This document shows, piece after piece, positions 11,470-23,509 of a stretch of 64,000 nt of DNA. The number at the start of each line of letters is the position of its first letter. Positions within the stretch are counted from its first letter, which is position 1. Location of the stretch: the NCBI RefSeq assembly GCF_040183065.1, contig NC_091119.1:67024892-67088891 (forward strand). The letters are read 5' to 3'. The stretch is from Periplaneta americana (lineage: Eukaryota; Arthropoda; Insecta; Blattodea; Blattidae). The notes beneath the pieces are model-generated. The model was not told the DNA's origin and searched no databases. It was given only the letters and a program-made list of their open reading frames with translations. The position numbers were made by a program, and so were the translations under genes.

Positions 11470-12433
11470 CAAGGTTACTAGACATCCCGGATTTTCAAGG
11501 ATTATTGTGGATTTTAATTATGTGTCCTGGATTGAGTTATATTTGTCCTGGAATGTAAAAAAAAATTGGGAAAATACTTTCTTTTTTCAATTCTATAAAA
11601 TTATTTTTAAGATAAATTCCTTATTCATTTTTACAAGACCTTGTCCAATCTATGTTCAACGTCGTCACCTCCTGGCACCTCCTGTCAGATTCTATTGAAA
11701 TAAAAACGATAATAATATACATATGTATTAGGTAGGTATTATATCTTTATCCTATATGGATATGGAGAAGAACAGAGCGTGTAAAATGGGCAGATAGAAT
11801 AAGAAATGAAGCTGTGCTAGGAAGAGTGGGTGCAGAAAGAATAATGCTGAAACTATCCAGGAAGAGAAAAAGAAATTGTCGGGCCACTGACTGTCTTAAA
11901 AGAAACTGACTACTGAAGGAAGGAATGGTGAACAGAAGGAAAATTCGAGGTAGAAAAATATATCAGATGATAAACTTTGAGATACCTACATGGATCATAT
12001 GCGGAGACTAAGAGGAAGGCGGGAAATAGGAAAGATTGGAGAATGCTGGACTTGCAGTGAAAGACCTGCGCTTGGGAGAACACTATGAATGAATGAATAT
12101 TTATTCTTTACTCCTTTTGGAAATTGATTTATTATTCATAGGATTTAAACACTGTATCATGCACTTTTTCTATATATATCAGGCTGTAATATGATATTAT
12201 TTTTCCAGACTTCGTCAATAAGTGAAAAGAAATTTCATAACAGCGAAAATTTAAAAACATTAAAAGTTTAGGCAAGGCCTAATAGCTTAGGTTCTCGTAT
12301 TTAGTTGAAATACATAAAACGAATAAAATTAGTTGTATTACAATTGAGTTAATTCAAATGTGTAGTCACGTTTAGGTATGCAGTAGGCGCTATCATTACC
12401 TGTCCCGGATTCCTGATGAATCTGGCAACCTTG
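11470..12433. mobile_element. hAT-like MITE carrying a LINE fragment
   Basis: Ends CAAGGTTACTAGACATCCCGGAT and, inverted, CAAGGTTGCCAGA with CCGGGACA further in. Flanking octamers TATGTGAA and TAGATGAA match at six of eight bases and may be the decayed duplication. It resembles the CAGGGTTGTC elements at 4,154 and 13,932. Confidence 0.65.
11755..12100 (+). pseudogene. LINE family gamma, 3' end
   Basis: Decayed copy of the sequence that is open at 56,628-56,939. Tracts such as GAACAGAGCGTGTAAAATGG and AATAAGAAATGAAGCTGTG line up with it. Ends in an (ATGA)n tail typical of its 3' terminus. 5'-truncated and full of stops. Confidence 0.75.
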
Positions 12434-12877
12434 TAGATGAATAAAAATTATCGTAGTTGTACGAGTAGTATTTAAAAAAAAAATCAGTATTCTCGACGTA
12501 CATTGTACAAAGTAAGTAACTTTTCCGTTAGCGACAAAGTCCTGTTGCATTACTTCCTCTTACTTCTTTATTATGAGATATAAAATAAATATGAACCCAC
12601 CGGTAAATAACTTTTAAGTAGAGAAATACGAGCAGATTTTCAGTGTTTCGTTCCCATATGTAGCAATCTTTGATCGATGATGTAAGCTTAGTTGGAATGA
12701 ACTCCGGACTGTTAAATAACGTGGAAAGTTTGAAGGAAAACTGGTATAAGGGTTTGGAATTTTCTGAGCATTGATTAAATTGATGTCAGTGTCTTATTAA
12801 CAATTAAAATCATTTATTTAAAAATAATTCGGAAATAATAAATAAGCCTGCGTAAAACAAACTTGAAGTTAATACTG

Positions 12878-12913
<36 letters not shown>

Positions 12914-12944
12914 CTTACCTACATAAGAAAGTATCAATGGATAT

Positions 12945-13290
12945 CAATCAATGGGCAACATTAATAGAGTTTTAAAGCTTCCATTATTACAAAAATCGAC
13001 TCATACTCGTCTTTATCAAATAATAGCTCGACCAGTCTTATGTTATGGGAGTGAAGCGTGGACTATAAGGACAAAAGATGAAAGCAAACTAACAGCTTGC
13101 GAGATGAGATTCATGTGCCGAACAGCTGGCTAAACTAAATGGAATCGAAAGAAAAAAATGAAGATATCCTTCAAGAACTTAATGTATCATCAATACTGGA
13201 CTATATCTCCAGATATCAGTTAAACTGGAAGGAACACGTCTCAAGAATGGTTTCATCCAGGATCTCTAAGGGTACGAACACGTTGGCGCC
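12945..13290 (+). pseudogene. LINE family beta, reverse-transcriptase C-terminal fragment
   Basis: Two frames (12,951-13,133 and 13,139-13,280). Encoded motifs RLYQIIARPVLCYGSEAWT and YQLNWKEHVSRM are characteristic of the region after the catalytic domain of arthropod non-LTR elements. The first frame ends at a stop just before the second. Confidence 0.75.
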
Positions 13291-13480
13291 TAGCTTTAAA
13301 GCTAGCAGGCTCCGCTATCAGTGTTATGAAAGACAAGGAAGCTTGGTGTGCACAAATTGGAGCATCTGTCAATAATGAAGCATCGTACAAATGGGAAACG
13401 GTCACTTGGTCGACCTATGAAAAGATGGCAAGAAAATCGCTTTTTCAGGCCGTAACAGTTCTTTTGGGACTAGTACTTGA

Positions 13481-13481
13481 C

Positions 13482-13566
<85 letters not shown>
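13481..13566. repeat. (ATG)n microsatellite
   Basis: About 28 ATG units. They create artificial poly-Met and poly-His frames on the two strands. Confidence 0.97.
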
Positions 13567-13567
<1 letters not shown>

Positions 13568-13931
13568 GAAAGCAAGGCAGTATTGGTACTGAATTACTAA
13601 GCACTGACAAACATAGAAATAACGTGAAGAAACATATTATGTCTATTTCTGAATGAAATTTTCTATTAAAACAATTGGTATATTCGATAAGTGTGTGCAC
13701 ATATAGGCCTAATGCCTTTATTAATACTTAGGCCTACTTATCAGTTACCGTATGACGGAAGTACGACTGTTCCAACCATATTGTAAAATGTAAAGCATAA
13801 ATAGGATTCCTAAATTGAATCGGTCATTTTAAAAAGGAGTCTTCTCCAATTTTTTTTTTTTTTCAAAAATTAACTTTTTGACGGCTTTGCATTCCTATAC
13901 TCCTATATGGAGTCTACACATATATGTATAG

Positions 13932-14242
13932 TAGGGTTGCCAACTCTCCCGTATTTGCCCCTAATGTTTAACAGTCTCTCGACTCCCGTATCATTCTTCT
14001 CTTCGAGAATTTTTCTCCCTTATTTTTCTATAATGTAAAATTTTTTATTCCAAACATTTGATTTTGCCGTGATTTGTTTATATGATGAGTTTTGTTGTTC
14101 AAGTGATGCATTAAAATATGCAGTATTTATATAATGTAATGCTTTCCAAGAAAGGGGTTTAAAATCACACAATATTAATGTTACAAATTTGGAAAAACTG
14201 GTGAGTTTTGTTCTAAGCATACCAAAGAGAGCATTTTATCTC

Positions 14243-14315
<73 letters not shown>

Positions 14316-14561
14316 TAACTGGACAGAAGTTCGACACATGAGCACGATACATTTAATCAAATCAGAGCTGAAAACTGCAGTCGACTTCAACTATTACGCG
14401 AGACAAAATGTCTCAAAATACTCTTAATTTAAACTTAGTTGCCGAAGTGTAGAATAAAGATGTTTTTTAGTAACTGAACCGAATAATTTGTCAATTTTAT
14501 ATGTGAAATTTTGTCGATTCCTTAATCTCCCGTATTTTCTTCAAAAAAGTTGGCAACCCTA
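13932..14561. mobile_element. hAT-like MITE containing an (AAT)n microsatellite
   Basis: TAGGGTTGCCAACTCTCCCG at the left and its near complement (GGGAG...AAAGTTGGCAACCCTA) at the right. Flanking octamers ATGTATAG and ATTTATAT match at six of eight. (AAT)n lies at 14,246-14,312. Confidence 0.7.
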
Positions 14562-14569
14562 ATTTATAT

Positions 14570-15230
14570 ACAGTACAGATACGAAATCGGAGAGTAAGCA
14601 ATCACAACAAATATTAATGTTTTATTTAGCCAATAACAAGTAGACTTCGAACTTGAGGCACACTGACTTCGAAGTTACATGCACACAACATAAATAAGCT
14701 GGCAACATTGTCCTCACCCCTCATACGCTGTCCGAGCAAGGAAAAAAATAAACGTTCGCTTGAAGGACAAAAATACATACAGTCTATCATGTTAGAATAC
14801 GATATATAATTGTCTTTCAGATGTAGAAACGTAACATTATTCTTAGGCTTATAGACAATAGCAATATTATTTACACAAGTGCATTATTTACATAACCTTC
14901 ATTTAGACGTACATAACAAGTGATGTAACTGTGCCGATTTTAAAAGCTTATTCCTTAGACATCTATGCCTACAACAAAAAATTCGAATATCATATCAGTT
15001 CCAAACATGGTTCCCAGAAACTTCACAAAAAATACGGTAGAGTGTTCTGATGGGGTGTATGAACCTCTTTGACTTGTAAACGGAGTACAGCAGAAATAAC
15101 GAACTTCACTGACGAGCTCACGCAAGTTGCACAGTGGCTTTCCGCTGGTGAATCTACAGAGAGGTCTGAAACAAGTCATAGAGATAGCAGGCAAGGTATT
15201 TAGCACAGTCTAATATATATTAGACTGTGG
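14570..15230. other. No gene seen
   Basis: AT-rich, with stops in every frame and no recognised motif. Confidence 0.45.
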
Positions 15231-15234
15231 GGTA

Positions 15235-15970
15235 CAGGGTGTTAAAAATATTCAATATTTTGAGGTGATAGCATGCATCAAAACAAGAAAATAATGTCTA
15301 ATAAACATGGGTCCTACAGCACATACTTTCTGAGATCTGAATGCTTGTTCATAGCAAGTACGGTATTCAATGTAACGTCCGTTTATGGCAATGCAGTTCT
15401 CTGCCCTGCAATACAGCAAACTAGCAGATAATTATACTGTAGTTGACGCTCTTGGCATGGAATAATACGTCGTAAAAAATACTTGAAAACAAAAGTCTGG
15501 TTGCGGATGAGCGAGGTTCAGTAGAGATGATGATGTGAATTTTCGTAATCAGCATCTGTTGGCTGATGAAAATCCCCATGCAGTTGAAAAAACAAGGCAT
15601 CAGCACCGATTCTCAATCAACTTATGGGTAGGCGTTCTTGGTGATAGATTAATAGGACCATAGTGCTACCACAGAGACTTCCAGGACCTTCTTATTAACA
15701 TATTACCTGCCTTGCTGGAGAATGTGCCATGTCAGCAGAGACTAAAGATGCGGTTCGTGTACAATGGCGCACCAGCACATTTTCTCCGCAATGTGCGTTA
15801 ACACCTGACGCTGACATTTCAGGACCGCTGGATTGGTCAGGAAACCTTGGCCTGCTCGTTCCCCATACCTAAATCCCCTAGACTTTTGGTTATGGGGACA
15901 CATGAAGGAACCAGGTCAATTTCAAAGAGTGCGTGATTCCTTACGCCGAAGGGCAGAGGAATGGATTGCC
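15235..15970 (+). pseudogene. Tc1/mariner-superfamily transposon fragment (DUF4817-type transposase)
   Basis: Begins with an end-like sequence (ACAGGGTGTTAAAAATATTC). Decayed frames read RWIGQ, then PWPARSPYLNPLDFWLWGHM at about 15,850-15,905, the region carrying the third catalytic acid of this group. The second acid region (GAPAHFL) is at about 15,763. Several stops and frame changes. No right terminus: the sequence passes directly into the MULE-like repeat near 15,975. Confidence 0.75.
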
Positions 15971-15974
15971 AGCT

Positions 15975-17580
15975 TGAGAGATTCTTCTTTTTCCCTAGAG
16001 TTGGCGCCAACATCACACCAGTTACCATTCGACACAGCGGAATATAACAGGTACATTATGTACTCAAATAAAATAAATTGGACCGATGAAATAATAAATC
16101 CGTCATTATGTGTAATGCCTAGACTCTAAAGTTCCTTTATAATTAAAGTTGAGACGTTGGCCCCATCAACAATTAAAATATTTAATGATTTGATAGCGCT
16201 GAAAATGGAAAAACAAAACTCCTATGATAAGTAAAACCATATGCCTATATACTGTATTGTATACAAATTTTAAACGAATTTGATATATAATTTTATAATG
16301 TATTATATTATTTTATAATATAATTTATTATATATAAAACACAAACAATTATTATTACAACTACTTAGTTTATCACTAAGAAATAAGGAGAAGCTCTTAA
16401 CTTGAATTTATTTGAAGCAAAACGTTACTGGATCATGCAATAAGATAGGCGATGTTTGGATCCTATGTCTCAACTCTTATATTCAATTACTAGCCGTACC
16501 CGTGCGCTCCGCTGCACCCGTTAGAAATAAATATAAAGTAATTACATAATTAAAATAGGACATTTGATCCAGGGAACATTCGTGTTTGATAGAAGGATAA
16601 ATCGTTTATTATGTTACTTAATTTAAATTGTATTAAAAAAATTAAAATGCGATCATTTTGATCCAGAGACCACTCATTTGGTCATAAAAATTATTTTAGA
16701 AAATACAGGAAACGAATGTACAGAATAGCCTAAGCATAAGAAGCTATTTTAATCTTACCTGTCTTCGATTCACTCAGAAGTTATTGTAATAACATTATAG
16801 CATTATGTCCATATAGAGAAACTACACTTTCCAATGGTGAATTAATAATTAATTATACAAATCGGTTAATTTAGCTTCCGATATTACTTCATACAAACAC
16901 AGAAACATTCTCTGTAGGCTATGTTTCATAGCTTTCAATTGTTGTTGACCAAGGCCTCTTATAGATGAAGTCATTTGTTTATTTCATTACACCGCCTTAG
17001 ATGGCATTGTTATTGTAATTTTGAAACTCACTTATCTCATTAAATATCAGTCCTATCAAAATTTTGCATAGAATAAAACTTATCGGAAATTATGTTTAAA
17101 GAAACTTTTGTTATGTAATATTTTCGTGAAAATTAATAATAAGGGAGATATTTCGATTTATTTCATTCAAGCCCCCTTACAACCCCCCTTTTAAATAAAA
17201 TATTTTGAATGCCATAAAGCCTAAATTCTAAGTTACAACGAACTTAATTTATATTCCAATTTTCATATAAATCGGTTCAGCCATTATCGCGTAAAAAGGT
17301 AACAAACATACAGACAGACAGACATACAAACAAAAATTTCAAAAATGCAATTTTCGGTTTTAGGGTGGTTAATTATATATGTTAGGACCAATTATTTTTG
17401 GAAAATCGAAAATTACCAGAAAAATTTCGGCTACAGATTTGTTATTAGTATAGATTAACTTCGCGTGTGCTCGATTACACTAACCTCTAGCGCTTGAAAG
17501 TGGAACTAAATGCCGGCGCACTGAGAAACAAAACAGGAAAATTCGCTCAGTGTGCATTCTACACAATCCCTATTCGCTGG
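15975..17580. mobile_element. Second copy of the MULE-like MITE family, interrupted
   Basis: Inverted homologue of 8,713-9,460: both contain CCCTAGAGTTGGCGC, the GTTGAGACGTTGG stretch and CTCTAGCGCTTGAAAGTGG. The right terminus CCCTATTCGCT lies at about 17,579. The left terminus is missing. An unrelated repeat of about 960 bp is inserted at 16,498-17,456. Confidence 0.75.
16498..17456 (+). mobile_element. Dispersed repeat R, copy 1 (class unresolved)
   Basis: Starts CTAGCCGTACCCGTGCGCTC and ends in TTATTAGTATAGATTA after a run of CAGACAGACAGACATACAAA. The same start and end bound the copy at 35,207-36,548. No coding frame. Such CTAGC-starting, TATAGAT-ending repeats are common in insects, but I cannot assign the superfamily from this sequence. 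Confidence 0.8.
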
Positions 17581-17752
17581 ATAAAACATTAAACTAGTGA
17601 ATGCCAACAGACTCGTCTCAACGTTTTGGCTGCGGTGTCCTTAAGCAATAATGTATTCACAACAGACTCTAGGTGGTGCGTTGTTGCCTGAAAAGTTCCT
17701 CAAATAATTTTAAAAATGTGGAGAACAAAAATTGCTTTTTAGATGGTTTTAA

Positions 17753-17812
17753 AGGCGTACGCCGGCGCCGGGCCCGTCACTAAACTGGCAGTGGCGGGAA
17801 GCACTGCAGGAG
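17753..17812 (+). promoter_or_regulatory. CpG-rich patch, possible promoter or 5' leader
   Basis: GGCGTACGCCGGCGCCGGGC and neighbouring GC-rich sequence stand out sharply from the AT-rich surroundings and lie just upstream of the candidate exon. Promoter function is inference. Confidence 0.35.
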
Positions 17813-17856
17813 GTTCGTGCTTTTTATACCGGTATTATAAGTAGACTACAGTATAG

Positions 17857-18183
17857 ACAAAATCTGAACGGCCGGATTCTACCAGAAAATTGACAAAGCT
17901 ATCAAATATCGAACCCGAACAGCGTGTTCGAAGCATCTCCGATACAAGTGAAGAAACAGATAAAAAATTCTGCAACAGCAGGAACTTCACATCAGATAAT
18001 CACGATATGGATGGGGAACCCACTGCTGATGAAGAAAAGGAAAAAGTAACATTCGCAGATGCGCTCGTCAGAGTAATTGAAGAGCCGGAAGGAACACCAG
18101 ATGCGGAAGAAGGCGAGGCTCCAAGAAAGAAATCCAATAAAATGTCATCTGCCGTGTATTCGGCATCCGGAAAGACTAGCCCG
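17857..18183 (+). CDS. Candidate host coding exon, unidentified
   Basis: Open frame of 109 codons from just after an in-frame stop to a perfect splice donor (CCG followed by GTAAGT), ending in phase 0. The first in-frame ATG is at 18,007 (context GATATGG), giving 59 residues beginning MDGEPTADEEKEKVTFADAL. The peptide is hydrophilic and rich in Glu, Ser and Lys with a basic RKKSNK stretch. It has no signal peptide, membrane segment or zinc finger, and would suit a disordered N-terminus. Base composition is less AT-rich than the neighbours. It does not resemble any transposase seen here. I cannot name the gene and see no second exon. The alternative is a chance open frame. Confidence 0.45.
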
Positions 18184-18377
18184 GTAAGTGTAAGACCCTG
18201 TTTCGTAATTGCACCCTAAACAACGTAAAGCAGGGATCGTCAGCTCGGAGATCTACAATGTTTCGGAGCCAGCTTGCTCTTCATTTGGAGGGGCAGAAAA
18301 AGCGTCCAGAGAAGAGTAGGGGAAGTGGTGACGCGTTCCCGAACATTTTTAAACCATTATTCCTAACATCTGCTTTG

Positions 18378-18595
18378 TCCACCACTGTGGAGTAACGGTT
18401 AGCACGTCTGACTGTGAAACGGGTTCAAATCCTGGTTAGGACAAGTTACCTGGTGGGGTTTTCCGGAGTTTTCTCTCAACCAACTGAAGCAAAATTGCTG
18501 GGTCTCGGCGTTGGACCACGGACTCATTTCCCCATCATAATTCACATACATCATCATCCATACCATAGTCCAGTTAAGTTCACGGTGCGGTTATT
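18378..18595 (+). repeat. SINE family A copy
   Basis: GTGGAGTAACGGTTAGCACG head, GGTTCAAATCCTGG B box, GTTACCTGGTGGGG, then GGACCACGGACTCATTTCC. The conserved tail is lost. Confidence 0.85.
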
Positions 18596-18984
18596 GTACT
18601 AGTACAAGAGAGCAGCCGTTCGGCTATCCAGTCATTCAAAGAATAAGAGTGGTAAGCACAATAAGCCAACCCAAGGTACCTCAGCAAGTGACGGATTTGC
18701 GAATTAGAATCTTATTGTGTTTTTCGTTTCTGTTCGGCTGAATAGACACGTTTGTCTTATTTTGTCTCGAAGGGGCTGCACTCATATATACTACATATTT
18801 GAGGAATGAGATATTTAATAATTGTAAACGATTAAGATCTAAAATCATGTCATTGTTTAAAAATACATTTAAAAAGCAGGTACAATAGAACATTGCAAAC
18901 AAACTGAAATTAGCGTATAAAATTAGAGGATATAGCCTAATATCTTAGCTGTATTGTTAATACAATACAGACGTAAGTATTCTC

Positions 18985-19140
18985 CCCATGGGCAGGTCTT
19001 TCACTGCAAACCCAGCATTCTCCAATCTTTCCTATTTTCTGCCTTCCTCTTAGTCTCCGCATAGCCTATGATCCACATATATCTAAATGTCGTCCATCAT
19101 CTATCTTCTTCTGCCCCAAACTCTTCTCCCGTTCACCAGC
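18985..19140 (-). pseudogene. LINE family gamma, 3' end
   Basis: Complement of the terminal segment seen at 56,800-56,950 (CTTTCACTGCAAACCCAGCA; TTTCCTATTTTCTGCCTTCC). Short, 5'-truncated. Confidence 0.7.
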
Positions 19141-19144
19141 CAAT

Positions 19145-20110
19145 ATAATATATAATAAGATAATTTATTAAAAATTAAACTTAAAAATGTAACAGTTTAT
19201 TGTTATATTTAATAGTAATATTAGCCTAATAAAATAATATTCAGCAGTAATCATAAGAACATTATTAACAATCATACAATAAAAAAAATTTACCTTTCTG
19301 TGACAAACTCTCTTTTTATATATATAAGTAAAAGCCTTTCGGACATTGTACATTTTAACGGAGGAGGCACGATATGTAGAATATCTCTTCAGACTAAACT
19401 CTATGACAATGGTTCTCAACTTTAGAGACCGTTATACATTTAACTAACATAAGTATTAATAGGCTAATTAAGTACAGTATGGCTTAATCTCAAAACTTAA
19501 AAAATATTAGTACACTATAAGAACAGTGCAATATATAAACAAATAATTGTATTAAATCACTGGATTAATGGCACTTTGTGGTGTTTTGTAGTTTCCTGAA
19601 ACTAACATCTTTAATGAATTTATGCTAAGTTTCATTGACATATTACCCTTTCTGACTACCTAAAACTAATAAAAGTTATGACATTGATCACTGTATTATT
19701 AAATTAATTTTAATGATGTTGGTTTGAAAAAAATGGTAATGGGAAGAGTGATTAGGCACTGTAACTCATCATCACAGAAGTCAACTGAGCAGGGGAAGCA
19801 ACAGAAGAATGTCAACATATAGGCAAAACACCACACATGCACGCCGAATGTTTTTATATGCAATATGAATCCTATACATTCAAATTCCCCTATATTCACT
19901 TTCACAAATTGAAGGATTTTGATAGTAACTCGTGGCAAATAGAGGGAATTTTCAACCTAACAGTGACTTTTAACAATCTTTTTGCTTTAAATTTAGTGAC
20001 TTTTTGAATTAAAACTATGTAAATGATTAGAATCATTCTCAGCAAGCAATATGTGGGCGTTACTCAATTGTAAACAAAATGGTCTTTAGGGGATTTTGAA
20101 TCTAGAGGAT
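19145..20110. other. No gene seen
   Basis: AT-rich. CAATGGTTCTCAACTTTA at about 19,403 looks like a hAT terminus and may belong to the transposase relic at 20,640-21,480; the partner end was not found. Confidence 0.4.
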
Positions 20111-20117
20111 TCATAAT

Positions 20118-20487
20118 TATGTTGTCTGTTGTTTAGTCAACTGTCCAAAGACAGGTCTGAACCTCACAAGTGATACCAACATGTCACCACTTATGAGGCA
20201 ACTAGGCCAAGAAATAATGGGTTAGGGTGGCCAGTTTCTTTCCCCCTCTATTGCATACATTGCCGATTAGCTACATATTACACTAATTATATATAATATG
20301 TTTAGAAATTTGGGATTTAACGCAGGCATATTGGCGCACAATTTAGTGATTAGAAATTGTGCACCACCATCTCTCCTAGTCCCAAGGTAGAAATTTTACA
20401 AGAAAATTTCTGACCCTGCTGGGAATCAAACCCAGGCCGACTAGTCTGGAGGCAGACATTCTACCACAGAAGTAACTCGGCAGATCA
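20118..20487 (-). repeat. SINE family C, long copy
   Basis: Read on the minus strand, the head is TGTGGTAGAATGTCTGCCTC then GGTTTGATTCCCAGC. The body extends about 290 bp and ends near a GTTGACTAAACAACAGAC stretch. The head matches the shorter plus-strand copy at 37,373. Confidence 0.8.
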
Positions 20488-20639
20488 TGATATATAATAT
20501 ATCGGTATTGTAATTTTGTGTAGAAAAATGTATGAACCTCTCAATTCTAAACACAATTTCCAACACTGATTAATAATTACGAACATAAAAACGCAGTAAA
20601 TTAACACAATAATTATAAGTTACTGAAAAAGTTAACTTT

Positions 20640-21480
20640 ATTATTTAATATATTTTATTTTTTCTGAGAATTTTTAAGTTTTTAGCGAGGCTAGTGAGAC
20701 TTTTGTTGCTGTTTTCTGTTCGTTAGCTTGTTAATTCAGGGAGAGAAAGTTGCAGGCAGTTCCTGTGTTTCGTTTTAAGCACAGTCATAGCAGAAAATGC
20801 AGTTTCACAAAGATGTGTGTTGGAAAAACAAAGAAGAAATCTGAACGCTATTTCATGTAAATTTGGTTATTCAGTTTTCATTCTTATGCAGAATTTCGAA
20901 TTACTCATAGAATTAAAAGTACTTTCCAGTCCTTTGATAATAACTTTAAAAGTTGACGTGTTTCCTCATGGGAAATGACTATCTCTTTGTGTTCTACAAA
21001 AGGGTTGACAATCCACAAGCTTTGCCTCTGGGGATCCTTATGTTCGGGATAGTACTTTTCAAACGATAACATCATCTTCAAGTGGGCTGCAATAATATCT
21101 GAGACTGAATCCTGTGAATTTAAATCGTCTGCTTCTATAGTAATCTGAGTAGGGCTGAAATATTTTTATTTTCTATTTAAGTAATCAACGGGTTTGTTGA
21201 CTAATGGGAATGTTTTGTGTTGAGATGTCGAAACAGTTCTGATGGCTTCATAACTTTATTTCCCAGAACATTAGCACAAATGACGCTGAGGTCGTGGCAA
21301 TTGGTCAGTGTCAGCACATTGTATGAAACCAAATTTTAAGTAGCTGACCACGTACTTATGGGTGAACAAATACTTTTTCTTCTGTGTGCTGGTAATTTGC
21401 CCCTTCTTTTGCTTATCTTGGAGAGCGTTCTGTGGAATTGAGATGAATACATCACTAGCTGTTATGTCACAAACACTTTC
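20640..21480 (-). pseudogene. hAT (SCAND3/ZBED-like) transposase relic
   Basis: On the minus strand, about 21,400-21,260 reads KYLFTHKYVVSYLKFGFIQC, then Pro/Arg-rich sequence with a decayed Cys-x2-Cys. About 20,860-20,700 reads FLLCFSNTHLCETAFSAMTV followed by KTKHRNCLQ, the hAT C-terminal signature. Between them is WIVNPFVEHKE, typical of the segment before the dimerisation domain. The catalytic middle is mostly missing and the frame has several stops. Confidence 0.7.
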
Positions 21481-21544
21481 AGTATTGGTACGAAATTTCT
21501 AATACCAAAATTAAACAAAGTCAGTTGTCTTTTATTCATAAACC

Positions 21545-21935
21545 TGTATGTCTATTTACTTACTTGCTTACAAATGGCTTTTAGAGAACCCGGAGGTTCA
21601 TTACCTCCCTCACATAATCGGTCCCTATCCTGTGCAAGATTAATCCAGTCCCTAGCATCATATTCCACCTCCCACACATCCTTTTAATATTATTCTCCCA
21701 TCTACATCTAGGCCTACCCAAAGTTATTTTTTCCCTTCGGCCTCCCAACTAACACTTTATATGCATTTCTGGATTCGTCCATGTACGTGCTACATGCCCT
21801 GTCCATTTGAAATGTCTGGATTTAATGTTCCTAATTATGTCAGGTGAAGAATACAATGTGTGCAGTTCTGCTTTGTGTAGCTCTCTCCATTCTTCTGTAA
21901 CTTCATCCCTCTTAGCTTCAAATATTCTGTATCAG
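21545..21935 (-). pseudogene. LINE family alpha, 3' end
   Basis: Closely similar to the 3' third of the copy at 53,672-54,598 (shared: CTGGATTTAATGTTCCTAAT; CGTCCATGTACGTGCTACAT in related form). 5'-truncated. Confidence 0.85.
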
Positions 21936-21939
21936 TATG

Positions 21940-22990
21940 TTGGGTTTCGAAAAAACACTTAACACACTGCAATTCAAAAATGTAAAGAGACAGTATTCAC
22001 TATAAATATTCAGTATCGAGAACCAGATACATAGTGTTTTTATCTTATTATTATGTAAGTGGAAAAATTTTGCTTATATTTGCCAGATAATGGGTCACTG
22101 GCCTGCAACACATGTTATTTCATTCAATTTTGACAACAGAGTATTCACCGTCCATTGTTGTGATCAGCTTGTAGGCAGTTTTTATTACCAGTCATAAACA
22201 GTGGTATTCCATTCCCCAAATGTTCAAAAGTTTCAAGGTCTCAAAATTCTCGATCATTCACAAATAAGTGGCTTGGTCACTGAAATTTGCTACACAAAAT
22301 CTTATTTAGTTAGATTTTAGAATTTAAAGTTTAGAGACAACCTGGATCTGTGCTTTTCGACATAATCATGTACATTTTTCTCCAAGGACTATTTCCACTA
22401 TAAGATATTAATGTAGAATTCCAAGACATATTGGAAAAAAATATGGGACACTTATCAGTTATCACTGAGTAAGTTTAGAATGCGCATCCATCAAATATGC
22501 CGATCTTTGAAAGTGTGTGTGTAGTAAAGTTTATTACACAAACACTTTACTAAGAGTAAGTAAACAAATAGTAAACAAAATCGTTAGGGAGTATTTTACG
22601 GGACGTCTGGGAATCCTATATTAATAGTAACTAAGTAGAATAAGTGCACTGTTGGGCCTATTTCAGTATAGTTTTATATTATGAAGAATGGTTTCCCTAA
22701 CAAGTTTGTGTGTGGCAATTCTGACTTTCAAGGCCTAACAACAATAGTTGTAAATACAACAAAAACACGATCGTGCAAAAAACAACAATATTATGAAACG
22801 TAATGCAACATATTCATTTACATGTAATTCAGAAACCAACTGATTTTAATAATGTCATTCTGAAGGAAAACCGAAAACAATGAACACTCAAGTGACAATT
22901 TTTCTCATTTTTTTTGGAAACTTTACATTGTTCATAGCTTTTCCTTTTTCCAACTTGTGTTTTTTCAAGTTGTTTTTGTTCACTTTTATT
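21940..22990. other. No gene seen
   Basis: AT-rich, no repeat partner or frame recognised. Confidence 0.4.
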
Positions 22991-22994
22991 ACTC

Positions 22995-23505
22995 GTTTAT
23001 TTAGCGATGCTGATCAACTACTAAATTATTTAACGTCTATAGAATTGGTGACAGCCTAGATGATATTATACCCAGATTGCTCATCCCTATGTTAAAATCA
23101 GTAGCACTTTGAAGAGAACGACCGCCAGAATCACCACCCATCCGCCATAAACGAACACAAGATGGCAATACAGTCACTAATGCAATTCAAATGGGAGTTA
23201 TAACGTGACTCCTTATGTAACAACTAGATGGCAGCATAGTAAACCTGACAAAAGTTGTTACCATACCGTCAAAGACTATAAGGCCGAGCAATCTGGGTAT
23301 ATATGATCTAGGGTGATAGCCAGATGGTATTTGGCGACATGAAGCCGAGGATTCGCCATAGATTATCTAACATTCGCCCTATGATTGGGGGAAACCGCGG
23401 AAAAAAACCCAACCAGCAGAAAACGAACCCACACCCATAGCACAACTCAGGATCAGCAGGAAAACCACTCTGCCTGAGCTACGTCAGTGACTTTACTTTT
23501 CATTT
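22995..23505 (-). repeat. SINE family B, split by a small MITE
   Basis: The family tail lies at 22,995-23,055 (ATTTAACGTCTATAGAATTG) and the body and decayed head at about 23,310-23,505 (GAGGATTCGCCATAGATTAT; AACCACTCTGCCTGAGCTAC). The 227-bp element at 23,071-23,297 separates them. Confidence 0.75.
23071..23297. mobile_element. Small Tc1/mariner-type MITE with TA duplication
   Basis: Ends CCCAGATTGCTC and GAGCAATCTGGG with TA directly outside each. 227 bp, no coding. Inserted in the family B SINE. Confidence 0.75.
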
Positions 23506-23509
23506 CTAA

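Noticed and set aside
13470-13700. Poly-His and poly-Met frames
   Set aside because: Products of the (ATG)n microsatellite read on the two strands.
16498-17456. Helitron assignment for repeat R
   Set aside because: No TC start with CTRR and hairpin end. The termini are CTAGC and TATAGAT, so the class was left open.
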